Assembly: GCA_947462335.1 (NCBI GenBank)
Contig: OX381709.1
Span: 35,358,186-35,422,185 of the forward strand
Origin: Harmothoe impar
Lineage: Eukaryota > Annelida > Polychaeta > Phyllodocida > Polynoidae
Length of the DNA stretch: 64,000 nt
Direction of reading: 5' to 3'
In this document: piece by piece, positions 8,592 to 18,377 of the stretch
How the letters are laid out: each line of letters begins with the position of its first letter
How positions within the stretch are numbered: the first letter of the stretch is position 1
Position numbers and translations under genes: made by a program
The notes under the pieces: generated by a model
What the model saw: only the letters and a program-made list of their open reading frames with translations
The model's database searches: none
Told to the model about the DNA's origin: nothing

Positions 8592-11516
8592 ATGGATACA
8601 GTGAGAGACAAGTAAGTAGATACAACATTTAGACTTTCACCTAAATATACTTTCCACCTTACTTTCCATCTTTAGTCCTGCAACAACTCATGCATTTTCT
8701 TTGTGTGTTAAAATATGATAGAAAATAAACAGAGCTGGACACAGACTGTTACAATATATGAATGATATATGTAAATATATTACAGTGGTGGTGTACAATA
8801 CAGTATAATTCATCTTATCTTTGTCTCATTACATTTTGTGTATTTATACTTTATTGTTTCCTTATTTATTTCAGTCTTCTGATGCCGGTGGTGGATGTAT
8901 TTGGTGCTTTATTCACCAATTTGTCTAACACATTCCGGATAGCAGCAGAAGATATTTCTGACATTGGTTCAGCGTGGGAAACTCTCAACTACAGAGAACA
9001 CAATGGAGAAAGCCCTAACTGTAATACAACGGACCCTGGAACACCAAATACGGATCCGCAGCCCAGCTGTGCCGCAGGAGCCGCCGGCGGGGACAACGTC
9101 ATACACCCTACCCCACCCTGTCACGCCCACCATACCTCCGACCACCTCACTTCTATTGATGGACCCTCTACCCTTTGTCACGACCCTGTTTCTTCTTCTG
9201 ATCCTTCTCCTGCTGATTCTCTTGCTACATCTTCTGACTCTGTTCAGGATGGAGACAAAGAGAAACATAAGGAAATCAAACCAAATTCTGATATTAAGCC
9301 CTCAGGTCGTCGTATTAAACGATCTGTGCCTTTGTCCTTCACATCAGACAGTGACAGTGAGGACGAGGGATGTAACACGACCCCCCAGCACACTTCTGTT
9401 CAGACACCTTCACATGTGAATCCTGATACAAGAAAGGTATCTGTGTTCACTACAGTGAGGGAAATAAACAGGAAATTGCTGGCTAAAGTCCCTAAATTGT
9501 CCTGGCCGGCCACTGAAGACAGTGATACAAGTCAAAATGAATCCTCTCCCAGTCTCTACTCTATTTCCACCTCCCCGCCCTCTTCAACCTTTTGTTCCCC
9601 CGACCCCTCTCACCCCAGCCCTTGTACTACGTTCTCCTCCCCTCCCTTTGTGACGGTGTATCCAGATCTTATCTCCCCTCTCCCTACTGAAGAAGAAATA
9701 ACAAAGGGAAAAACGCAGGATGACAATGCAGAAAGTGAAAAGTAAGTTGTATATATGTTAATGTAATTGTGGTATTTAAATTTATTTATTTTTTATTTTT
9801 TACATGTACTCCAGTGTTAGTATAAGTATTTTTTTTTTTTTTGTTCTTCAATTGAATCCTATTTAGTTTTATTTCACTGTGCAAAGTAGCATGTCAAGTA
9901 TACTGTCATGTTATATACCAGAATAGTAAGTCTGTTCTGTTCCAAACAGTTCTGAAAGATTAATCTTTCTATAATATTCAGCATTCTCAAGACAAAGAGA
10001 AATATTTTTTACCTCTAGGTTAGTCATGTCTATTAGATTTTTTACAATCCTTGAACCTTTAGGGCCTCTCTTTGATAGGGATATACGATTTGCGGCATCT
10101 TTAGTGAATATATAGTCACCAAAATCTATTTTCCAACTACGCATTGCGCTAGGGGATGCTAACTTTTTCACTTGTCTTTGATACCTGAGTAAATCAAACC
10201 AAGCCTCTGAAGTTAGAGGAAAATGTAAAGGATAATCTGGTTCAAAAAATGAACGTTTACCTCTGACAGGGTAAAAGTGATTAGTCATGAAATATACATA
10301 TCCCCCTGGATAAAACCCATCTGAACTCTGCTCACGTATAACCATCAACCCTATGTCATCAGAACAGTAATATTTAAATAGCACAGTTCCTTTGGGTAAC
10401 TCTTTAGTACAGTAAGGTATGATGTCCACTGTTGGTTGTATAGCAGTATCAGGTTGCAAAGCAGTACATAAGTCCCACTCCCTCCTCGTCATTCTTGTAC
10501 GTTTTGTGTTATCTAAAAAATATAAAAATGAAAATATTGTATTTTACAATGTGATTATGCACAACATAGTCCTGATATGTTCATGCATTGCTTTATGATA
10601 TTTATTTTTGGGTGATTTTTTCTGATTGTAGAGCTGCAGAGTACTGTGTGCCCATAGCAACAGGAGAAAAAGTCTCAGTATGCAATGCACACGGTATGCT
10701 ACCATCATACAAAGAAAGCTGCCGCAGGACCACAACCCAGATGGAACCAGGCGCATCATCCTATTCGGGAGGTGCAGAGGGGGTGGAGCCGGCTTCACAA
10801 ACTGTGGTGGTGCGCACACAGCCAGGACAAAGAAGAATAGAGCATGCAAGTGCTTTGTCTGTCACGCCTCCCATCCCACACTTGACGGATACCAAAATAC
10901 TGGGTGTCATGGCGAACATGTTAAAGTAAGAGTACATTAAAATATTATTTGTTTTGCAGTGGGAGTAATTCTTTATGAAATGGTTATATGACATTAAATA
11001 AAATACAGCAGTACAATGCAGTTTGATAATATATTTTATTGTATATCTGTTGCAATGACTGACAAACTGACTGACTGAATGTAATATATGTATATTTCGC
11101 GTGGGAAATAATAGAAGCAATTTTTCATCATATATTGTAGGAGAGAAGAAAAACATGGATGGAGTCGTGCTGATATAATACAAGCTTTGCAAGAAAGTCC
11201 AGTCAAGAGTCCATGTAGAGATGACCCTACAGTAGCTAGTGTTCCCGCCCAACATACTGTAGAGACCACTTTGACCCTACCTCCCGCTCCTCCTTCTTCT
11301 GTGACCCCCACTGATACCCCTACCCCCTCTGCTCCTGCTACACCCCACAAAATGAATATGGATACCGCCGTCACCCCCACCCCGCCCCAGCTCCCTCTCA
11401 CTATGCCACGCCCACTAGAATGCCCCGTCCCGCCGTCGCTGTCCCGAGTCGCATTACTGCGGCTGCTCTGGCTGCTGCAATGCAGTCCTTTGATGTGGTA
11501 CACAGAGCGGCTATGA
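8592..11516 (+). CDS. Ser/Pro/Thr-rich protein, spliced (four exons)
   Basis: Predicted exons are 8592-8611, 8875-9741, 10632-10925 and 11141-11516. All three donors are GTAAG-type (AA|GTAAGT twice, AA|GTAAGA), all acceptors are pyrimidine-AG, and all junctions are phase 2, so the frame continues. The start is MDTVRDN, then LLMPVVDVFGALFTNLSNTF. The middle is disordered, with acidic and basic patches (SDSDSEDEG, GRRIKRSVP), and the end is Pro/Thr-rich. Without the first intron spliced, exon 2 ends in a TAA formed inside its donor, so a retained intron would give a shorter product. A regulatory nuclear protein is possible, but I do not recognise a family. The 3' half has competing frames (see findings). 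Confidence 0.5.
9911..10492 (-). CDS. Unrecognised protein, possibly a 3' exon
   Basis: A 193-aa intact frame with ordinary globular composition: many aromatic residues, GYVYFMTNHFYPVRGKRSFF, then FPLTSEAWFDLLRYQRQV and WKIDFGDYIFT. A TTTTTTAG acceptor lies 20 bases before the ATG (about 10512), and the frame stays open up to it, so this could be the last exon of a longer gene. The strand-then-helix pattern loosely recalls the PC4-like neighbour, but the likeness is too weak to name. It lies inside intron 2 of the plus-strand gene, on the opposite strand. Confidence 0.5.
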   Translation of the reverse strand: MTRREWDLCTALQPDTAIQPTVDIIPYCTKELPKGTVLFKYYCSDDIGLMVIREQSSDGFYPGGYVYFMTNHFYPVRGKRSFFEPDYPLHFPLTSEAWFDLLRYQRQVKKLASPSAMRSWKIDFGDYIFTKDAANRISLSKRGPKGSRIVKNLIDMTNLEVKNISLCLENAEYYRKINLSELFGTEQTYYSGI

Positions 11517-11877
11517 TGCATCCGCCTGGAGCACCAGTTGCTGTGAGAGGGAGACGCAGAGTGACCCACCCTTCTCAACATCTGCGCTCTAGATGTCGTT
11601 TATGTAAGTATATATTCATATAAGAAATAATATATATTTATCATATAATTTAATACTACCCCTATGGGATATATAAAATGGTGCATGGTATTATATTCTA
11701 TTTTCACTGTAGCAGTATTTTATTATATTCGTTAGTATGAGATTGAATCAAGTTATAATATGATATGTATAATACTCTAATTGTCTCTCTCTCTCTCTCT
11801 CTTTTAATACAGTTTTGGACGATGAAGCCGCAGAGCCTAAGCCACTGAGTGGGAAGTCTAAATATGATGATGAGTAA
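11314..11877 (+). CDS. Alternative-frame 3' end of the same gene
   Basis: A second frame of exon 4 is open from 11314 to a GTAAGT donor at 11602. It joins in phase to an exon at 11813-11877 (after a CTCTCT tract and TACAG), ending LDDEAAEPKPLSGKSKYDDE. The frame carries a basic patch (RGRRR) and CRLC. It must be entered by an alternative splice not resolved here, because it is closed further upstream by several stops. It overlaps the tail of the main frame, so one exon may code in two frames. Confidence 0.3.
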
Positions 11878-11879
11878 TG

Positions 11880-12560
11880 TATTCAAGATGACATATACCC
11901 AGAGGAAGGAGACAATATTATAAACAACATATGGATATAACGATAAACGAAAAAGCAACAAGAACATTCGATTTTATTTTGAAAGTTTTATTCTCTGATT
12001 TTCCTGAATACATTTAAATATATGAAACATTGTGTTGTGTTTTCTGTGCTGCTGTATAGCAATATCATTATATGTTTGACAACATAGTATTACAATACAT
12101 CATTTACTATTTAACTTGTACCATTTATGTCAAAGGAAATAGACTTGTACTTTTCTTTTTACAACAAAGAAAACCCAATACACAAATAATATACAGAATT
12201 TGAGAAATGAATACATTATATAGGATGATGCAGATATAGAATGATATACAGTGAGATATATATAGTAATACAGGTTGACATATAGGTATATACATGTATT
12301 AACACACAGACAGTGATAGAAGGATGTAATGTTTTCCTTTTTTTGTTGTTTTTTTATTTATTTATTTTTTTATATTTTTTTTAATTTTTTAATTTTTTTA
12401 TTTTTTTTTATATATATATATATATATATTTTTTTAGATCTCATGCTTTATATGATTTCCTTTAAAAATATACTGGTGTACCATACTCATTGTATACTAT
12501 TTTAAAATAATTACAGTCATCATCATTTTCAATGCGTTCAAATGAGGTCACCTGGATATC
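11880..12560. other. AT-rich non-coding spacer with T/TA tract
   Basis: No gene is seen. The region between the ends of two convergent genes contains a long T-rich, then (TA)n tract at about 12336-12436. No polyadenylation signal stands out among the AT-rich words. Confidence 0.5.
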
Positions 12561-12564
12561 GTTT

Positions 12565-13851
12565 TCATTCCACCTGATGCTGTCCCTGACCCTCATTCTG
12601 CATCATTTCAACTTGTAATTCAAATGGTAGTTTCTCAATATTACTACAGAGATTACATTGACCAATCATGTGACCTGGTAAAGCGCAGGTGAATGGGTGT
12701 TTTGTGAAACCAGGAATGATGCTGTCTAGATCACGAGTTAAGAAGAGTTCTAATCTTTTAAACTGATCCCAAGACAGCTTTAATCCATTCCTAGTGGGCG
12801 CTAGTTCGATGGGGTGGTTTGTATGGTTCCTGCTGTTCAGTCTCTGATCATTAATAGGGTCTGATTTAATGGTATACCATTTACGGAAATGCACTGAACA
12901 GTCGTCACGCTCTATTGTGACATAGAGCAAGGAACCGAGATGTAAAGCGAATCCCAAGAACGAAGCATGATCACACATGCGCAAAGCTAATTTTATCTCT
13001 GACAAGTTCTGCTTTATACGATATATTGCATCCAGAGAAAGACCGACAGAGTATCTCCCATGAGCTTTCTGCATTTTCTGGATGTCGTTTGTCTTCCATA
13101 AAGAAAGACGGAGAACGGGAGTCACAGCCCCCTTTACTCTGTCCCGGATGGATTCGATTGCTCTGTCCAGATATATCCCTGATCCCAGGGAATAGAAAAG
13201 CTTAGGTACCCCGGAAGTATCCCCGACCATTTTAGCGTAGGTAGAGGAGAGACGCATTGATTCATCACACAAGTATAGCTTACCCTTAGACCCTTTCCCT
13301 GCTGGAACTGGAGTAACTGCTACTATCCTGTGTTGTCCTGTAGTGCTGGCGGTGGTATTGCTGATTGAAGTTGTATCCGTTCCTGCTGCGGGTGTCATGC
13401 TTGCAGTGCAGAGGGAGGACTGGGTATTTTGAGGCTTGGGTCGAGACACCCCACAGGCTGTAGAGGGGGCAACATGAGGTGTAGGGATGCATGAAGAACG
13501 AATGGCGTCCGTAGCCCTAGACAGCAGGTCTCGGTCATCTTTGTCAGTGGTATGGTGTGTCCATGTTAATCCGTTTTGGATCATACTGTCCTCCTTTGAT
13601 TGGAGGAGGGGAGGATTGTTCTCTTTGTTCTCGTCATATTGTGCAGTAGCATGATGTAGTTTGGCGTCACACAATGCATTGGAATCAGGAATGTGTAGAA
13701 CAAGATCTGGTTTCTTCTTCCTCTTAGTAACAGAAGAAGCAGCCTTTTTCGGTCCAGCCTTCTTCTTGGATTTCTTTTTAGGAGGCAGCGGATCTTCTTC
13801 CTCCTCCTCCTCTTGTTCCTCTTCTCTGTCATATTGCTCAGTCATCTGCAT
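12565..13851 (-). CDS. PC4-like (p15 transcriptional coactivator) domain protein
   Basis: A 428-aa intact frame. Residues 1-50 are acidic then Lys-rich (PPKKKSKKKAGPKKAA, nuclear signal). Residues about 50-190 are disordered, Ser/Thr-rich. The C-terminal third has the PC4 single-strand DNA-binding pattern: LGSLLYVTIERDDCSVHFRKWYTI, then NGLKLSWDQFKRLELFL. A Cys/His cluster follows (C-x4-H-x4-C-x2-C within CALPGHMIGQCNLC), which could bind zinc and is unusual for PC4. An upstream non-coding exon is likely: GTAAGT donor near 13970 and a TTTTCAG acceptor just before the ATG. Expected role: nuclear DNA binding in transcription or replication of the island. Confidence 0.6.
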   Translation of the reverse strand: MQMTEQYDREEEQEEEEEEDPLPPKKKSKKKAGPKKAASSVTKRKKKPDLVLHIPDSNALCDAKLHHATAQYDENKENNPPLLQSKEDSMIQNGLTWTHHTTDKDDRDLLSRATDAIRSSCIPTPHVAPSTACGVSRPKPQNTQSSLCTASMTPAAGTDTTSISNTTASTTGQHRIVAVTPVPAGKGSKGKLYLCDESMRLSSTYAKMVGDTSGVPKLFYSLGSGIYLDRAIESIRDRVKGAVTPVLRLSLWKTNDIQKMQKAHGRYSVGLSLDAIYRIKQNLSEIKLALRMCDHASFLGFALHLGSLLYVTIERDDCSVHFRKWYTIKSDPINDQRLNSRNHTNHPIELAPTRNGLKLSWDQFKRLELFLTRDLDSIIPGFTKHPFTCALPGHMIGQCNLCSNIEKLPFELQVEMMQNEGQGQHQVE

Positions 13852-14152
13852 GAACTGAAAATTCGAAAAAATTGATACGTTTCAGTTATATGCTAAAACA
13901 GTGATGGAATGATATTACAGTACATACATGTACAATACAGTAATACATGAGCTAAAAATAGATACTTACATCATCCAAGAGAGGTATTTCTTATACCACT
14001 ACTCTGTATGCCTGAAGTGACGCAAGTTATAGTGAGATATCCCTGTTACTCGTTGATATAGTATAGTCATGAATAAATTCTGCACTGCGCATGTGCGCAG
14101 AATATGAATCACCTATCAGCGGTGAGCATAGCTCCGCCCCGTTTTCTCTGCA

Positions 14153-14375
14153 GCATTTTGAAAATAATTATATCCACCATACAAAGACAGAATAAATGGG
14201 TTTTTTTCTTGTTTTTGTTTCTTGTATCCCCTGATTTTGATGACGTCATGCTCAAGAGAATGGGTCACAGTTCTGTGTGACATTTTGAAAATAATTGTAC
14301 CCCACCAGACAAAGACAGAATTAATGACTATTGTACTCCCTGATTTTGATGATGTCAGGTTCAAGACAAGTGTAT
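14153..14375. repeat. Two-copy direct repeat, period about 127 bp
   Basis: CATTTTGAAAATAATT begins both copies (14153 and 14280), each followed by CCACCAnACAAAGACAGAAT. Each then has CCCTGATTTTGATGA(C/T)GTCA. The first copy holds a full TGACGTCA; the second has decayed to TGATGTCA. The block sits upstream of the PC4-like gene, so it may be part of its control region. Confidence 0.6.
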
Positions 14376-14568
14376 GGGTAAGGGAGAGAATGAGGCAATA
14401 GCTATTGTCTGCTTGTCCATATTTTATTTTTGATGTATTAAATAGGGGAATTATTTTATTTATTTTATTTAGTTATTTATTTTATTTTTATTTTTATTTT
14501 TTAATAAAATGAAAAATATATAGCTCACCTTAAGGTCAGGCTACTTCATTTATCTGCATGTTGTGTTG

Positions 14569-15048
14569 TCATGCGCTGGCATTTTGGCTATATTGTAGTT
14601 TCTGCTGCTTCAGTTGATTTATATCCAGTTGGAACACATCTTGAACAATATCAGCAGTGCTACCCAAAACTAGACAGAAGTCCAAAAATTGTTCTATGCT
14701 AGAATCATATAGATAGCAGATTAAAGTATTCAAGGGTCGCATTACGCCCTGATTCGGTATGAGGATTTGTTGAGATTGTTGAAATGTAAGCACTCCATCC
14801 CTCACTAGGCAAGCCATAAAATATGGATCGATTCCTGAAAAAAGAAAAGAATTGAATACAACAATATAAATATTGAATATCTCAATCTAAATATTGAGAA
14901 GAAAATCATCACCAAAATTAATGTTGAAAGTATAGAAGTGAAGTAATAGATTATGTAACATACTGATTGTCCGTATGAGCTGATCTCCAGTCTTGCTCAA
15001 TATCTCTCGTTTCCTTTCTTGGGTGAGAAGGACAGGTGCTGGTGCCAT
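14569..15048 (-). CDS. CARD-domain protein (death-fold), two exons
   Basis: Exon 1 is 15048-14964 (donor GTATGT) and exon 2 is 14834-14569 (acceptor TTTTTTCAG). The phases match and give about 116 aa. The chain follows the six-helix CARD pattern: LTQERKREILSKTGDQLIRTI (helix 1), IDPYFMACLVRDGVLTFQQ (helices 2-3), QIL, RPLNTLICYLYDSSIEQFL (helices 4-5), then DFCLVLGSTADIVQDVF (helix 6). No enzyme or receptor domain is attached, so it would act by homotypic binding to host CARD proteins such as caspases or adaptors. Its position beside virus-like genes suggests a captured inhibitor of cell death or immune signalling; a resident host gene is the alternative. Confidence 0.75.
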
Positions 15049-15169
15049 GTCTAAATGTGTAAGCATAGGATATAAGTCACTGCAACAGGATATGTGTATC
15101 TGGACCCGTTGAATCCTACCTAGATGAATGTGACTACGCCCCCTGCACCACCTACGTTACTCACTAAGT

Positions 15170-15250
15170 GGGGCGGGCGAGGAGTGGGTGGGTGGGTTGG
15201 GTGGCCGTTGCTGGGGTGGGGGGTGGGTGGGGGAGGGAGAGGGTGGGGTC
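15170..15250. repeat. G-rich tract (GGGTGGG runs)
   Basis: Repeated GGGTGGG and GGGG runs on the plus strand could form G-quadruplexes. They lie about 130 bases upstream of the minus-strand CARD start and near the right limit of the AT-rich island. Composition changes sharply here. Confidence 0.5.
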
Positions 15251-15316
15251 GTTACCATGGTGACGAGTGACTCATCGCCCCACCTAACTAGATCACTTCC
15301 GGTCACGTGGTGACCA

Positions 15317-15408
15317 ACTTCCGGTGACCTAATTAATTATGTATCTGGGACACATTTGTGGTGACCTACTTCCGGTGACCTAATTAATTATGTATCTGGG
15401 ACACAGTG
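15317..15408. repeat. Two-copy direct repeat of about 51 bp
   Basis: ACTTCCGGTGACCTAATTAA and the next bases to GGGACACA occur twice in tandem, almost identical. Both include GGTGACC palindromes and the AATTAATT palindrome. Further GGTCAC words follow to 15440. No gene is present from 15050 to about 15800. Confidence 0.75.
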
Positions 15409-16011
15409 ACATCAATATGGGGTCACTCGCATCAGGTCACTCACAAGATGAAACTCTGCACTCTACTAATACTACTGAAGTTTTACTGTAGTGTATTACA
15501 TATAGCATATGGGGTACATGACATAGCGAAAAAAGAAAAGGGACCTCCCTCATCACTTGAAATGTAAAAAAAAAAAAAAAAGTCACCTCCCTCATGGCCT
15601 AGAAATTTGATAACAAAATAAAATAAAAGCCTCCCTCCCGCATCATATTTTTTTGGAAAGTGTCCGCAAAGCTGATTATCAATTTTATGCAGCCTTATAG
15701 TAGTCAACACCCTGAATTGATAAGAGGGATCATTTCAATCTGGCTAATTCATTTTCAATCTGGCTAATCAATTATGGTGCAAATTCGCCAGACTGGCTAA
15801 CCTATTAAAGGTCCTAGCGCTATCCCAGATAGTCCATGTAAGCCACGCTTGGCTGGTCCTCAGCTGAGGAGATGTAGGTGTCATAGTCACACCCGCTGTC
15901 GACTGGATCCACTGGGAGCTCGGTCAGGCTTGACAACAAATGATGCTCAACAGATATAGTAGAATCCATGTCCTGCCAGCTGGCTGGGGTATGACTGACA
16001 CCTTTGGCGGT

Positions 16012-17520
16012 TCACTTGGACCCACCTGTAGCCCAAGCTGGGGTGTCAGTCGACTTGGATGAACACTCAGAAGCAACATGGTTGGGCGACTTGCACAGCT
16101 TACACAGGTGGGGGTACTTGCATGAGGCTGAGCAGCACCCCTCAGCTGCATAATTCCAATTGTTGCAGGTGTTGGGGCTGTTGGAGGCCTTGGCCTTGGA
16201 GGACTTGGCTTTAGAATGGGTGTGGACCACTAAATTCGACATGGCGACATGGGCCCTTTTTGGCTTAGTGACATGCGACATGAGAAATATAAGAGATAAT
16301 GACATGGGACATAGCCTTTTCTTAAAATTGACATAGTGACATGGACATTTCTTAAAATCGACAGGGCGACATGGCCATTTCTTAAAATCGACAGGAAAAA
16401 TCAGGACCCCCCATCCAGACCCCCTTTGGACTTGGAGGAGGATGAGTTACCAGCCGCAGCCGCCGCGAAGGTATTATCATAACAGAAACAGGTATTAACA
16501 GCAGGCTGTGTCTCACGACCTTGAGCCAATGTTTTTGTCTCTGACCGGGTGCCGTCTCTGACCAGGTGCCGTCTCTGACCAGTTGCCGTCTCTGACCAGG
16601 TGTCAGAAAAAGGTGTTTTAAAAAGAATTATACCTATGTATATAAGGATTTGTAAAAACGTTATGGTGGTTGTTATATAATTATAATCATAATTATTATT
16701 AGCCTCCTGCTGTTGGTATTTTGACCTTATCAATCCAAGCAGGTCAGAGACGGCACCTGGTCAGAGACGGCACCCGGTCAGAGACGGCACCCGGTCAGAG
16801 ACAAAAACATTGGCTCAAGGTCGTGAGACACAGCCAGCATCCGTCTCAGTCTCAGACAGCACCTGGGGGTCTTTACCTCTCCTCTCCCCAGCCTTGGCCT
16901 TTATGGCCTTGTCATAGCTGATGAGCGCCCTGGGTTTATAAATGCGCGTTTGGTTCTTCTTCATGAGGAAGATCATGTGGTCAATGAAGGGGCCCACATC
17001 CTCCCCTTTCCTTAGAAGATCACTGACTTGGAGAAGGTTGAAGATCATCAACAGTGCTCACCTCCCCACCATCCTCCATAAAACGGGCAGTATCATATTT
17101 ACCAGTTTTCTTGGATTTCTTGGACTTGTGACGACGGTGACGTCTATCCCTCCCCCTCTTACTCCGGCAGCCCCGAGAGGAAGAAGCAGAAGAGGATGAA
17201 CCAGAAGAACTAGAAGATTCTGATGAGTCACTCACCACTGTGGTAACCGAGGCGGTGTCCGATGACATCGAAGAAGATCTGTCACGATGATGAGACTTGG
17301 TGCTCTTGGACTTGCCCTTACTGGATAGGCCTCCCTTAGCTGAGGCCTTTACCAGGTTGGTGACGACTTCCATGGCAGTTTTAACAGAGGTCTCAACTTT
17401 ACTCACTCTGTCATCAAAGTGCTTGACTTCTGCTGAGAAATCAAAACCACCAGACAAGGGTGGAGGTTGCTTACTTTTGGCCTTCACTTTCTTTTTTGGC
17501 TTGACTTCTTCATCAATAAT
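16012..17520 (-). pseudogene. Broken retrotransposon gag-like gene
   Basis: The 5' part (17487-17020) encodes a Ser-rich then Arg/His/Lys-rich protein with a predicted coiled segment. A frame change near 17040 leads to DVGPFIDHMIFLMKKN...RALISYDKAIKA (17051-16860), typical gag helix sequence. The gene is then cut by a foldback sequence. Past it, a frame ending at 16012 has a Cys/His knuckle region (CNNWNYAAEGCCSASC, then H-x2-C-x2-C-x4-H-x4-C). This pattern is seen in gag-like first ORFs of DIRS/Ngaro-type elements. No reverse transcriptase is visible. Two or more interruptions make it a relic. Confidence 0.5.
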
Positions 17521-17935
17521 TTCCGGCGACTCCCCATGTGGGGGGGTAGATGGGGGGGGTCCCCATGTCGCATGTCGATTTTAAGAAATGGCCATGTCAC
17601 ATGTCACTAAGGAAAAAGCCATGTCACTAGTGTCACTAAGGGGAAAATGCTGGGGCACCATAATTGTCACAATGGGGCCGCAGGCCCTGGCAATTTTTGG
17701 AATTTGGCTACCCACAAGGATGAAATTTGAAGAAAGATTTGGGTAACATATTTTACAGTAAATGAGAAATTTTTATTCATGTCACTAAGCCCCATGTCGC
17801 ATGTCGATTTTAAGAAATGACCATGTCACATGTCGCTTAACTGGCCATGTCCCATGTCGATTTTAAGAAATGACCATGTCGCCATGTCGATTTTAAGAAA
17901 TGGCCATGTCGCCATGTCGATTTTAGGGGTCTATA
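16230..17935. repeat. Inverted clusters of CATGTCGATTTTAAGAAATGG units
   Basis: At 16230-16395 the unit is on the minus strand, several copies in tandem (AAAATCGACAnGGCGACATGG). At 17560-17935 it is on the plus strand, again several copies. The clusters face each other across the broken gag-like gene, like the ends of a composite or foldback element. A third partial copy lies at 7.6 kb. Copies differ slightly, so this is an older, multi-copy family. Confidence 0.65.
16503..16838. repeat. Foldback: inverted repeat with minisatellite arms
   Basis: The left arm (16503 to about 16605) begins GGCTGTGTCTCACGACCTTG and continues with repeats of GTCTCTGACC(A/G)GGTGCC. The right arm (about 16739-16838) is its near-perfect reverse complement. 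The loop of about 130 bases is AT-rich. The 18-base units inside the arms can slip. The hairpin sits inside the gag-like gene and breaks it. Confidence 0.8.
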
Positions 17936-18039
17936 CCCATCCATGTCCCCTCGCATAGACACTAGTACTCTTCCAACTAGTAATAGAGGACTTATCTCTT
18001 TAAATGTATACATTTATACCCCAAAAAGGGAGCAGTAAC

Positions 18040-18200
18040 ACTTTCGTGGGGGGGGGGGGGTACTCTCTGCATGACGTCATATTTTTAGGGGGGTCAAGGG
18101 TTGCATGGCGAAACATGACAAGGGGGAGAGGGGGGGAGGGTCAAAAATGGTCCAAAAAAGCATGACGTCATTTATGGACGGCCCCCAGGTTAGTAGTGAT
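18040..18200. repeat. Likely dispersed repeat with GCATGACGTCAT words
   Basis: A poly-G run is followed by two GCATGACGTCAT words (about 18070 and 18160) and a GGGGGTCAAAAATGGTCCAAAA block ending in ATGGACGGCCCCC. This looks like a repeat-family fragment. The TGACGTCA words match CRE sites, so an effect on the promoter just downstream is possible but unproven. Confidence 0.4.
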
Positions 18201-18289
18201 TGTGCCGGAACGGCAACACTCTGGCGGGAAAGCTGGACCGACCGCCACGCCTCCAAGCGATTAATTCTGTGGTTCCCTTTCTGGCCTAG

Positions 18290-18377
18290 AGGTGGCGTCA
18301 CTCAAACATTCAGCACGAACATGGTGGAGCTGCAAGACCTTTCCGCAGGCTAGCACAAATATTCACTCCAAAACTAG
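18290..18377 (+). other. Candidate non-coding first exon of the zinc-finger gene
   Basis: The sequence becomes balanced in GC content and ends at ACTAG|GTAACT, a good donor at 18378. The next acceptor on this strand in front of a real coding exon is TTCCAG at 20127-20132. The start is not visible; transcript data would be needed to fix it. Confidence 0.25.

Noticed and set aside
8964..9419. Overlapping 151-aa plus frame within the Ser/Pro-rich exon
   Set aside because: Composition is that of a shifted Ser/Thr/Pro-rich frame, it has no matching splice phases, and the main frame is better supported by both junctions.
9911..10492. Calling the 193-aa minus frame a second PC4-like protein
   Set aside because: Only a loose strand-then-helix likeness; key aromatic and basic positions are not convincing.
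18060..18175. Two CRE sites as the promoter of the finger gene
   Set aside because: They lie inside what looks like a dispersed repeat fragment with a poly-G run; a promoter role cannot be claimed from that.
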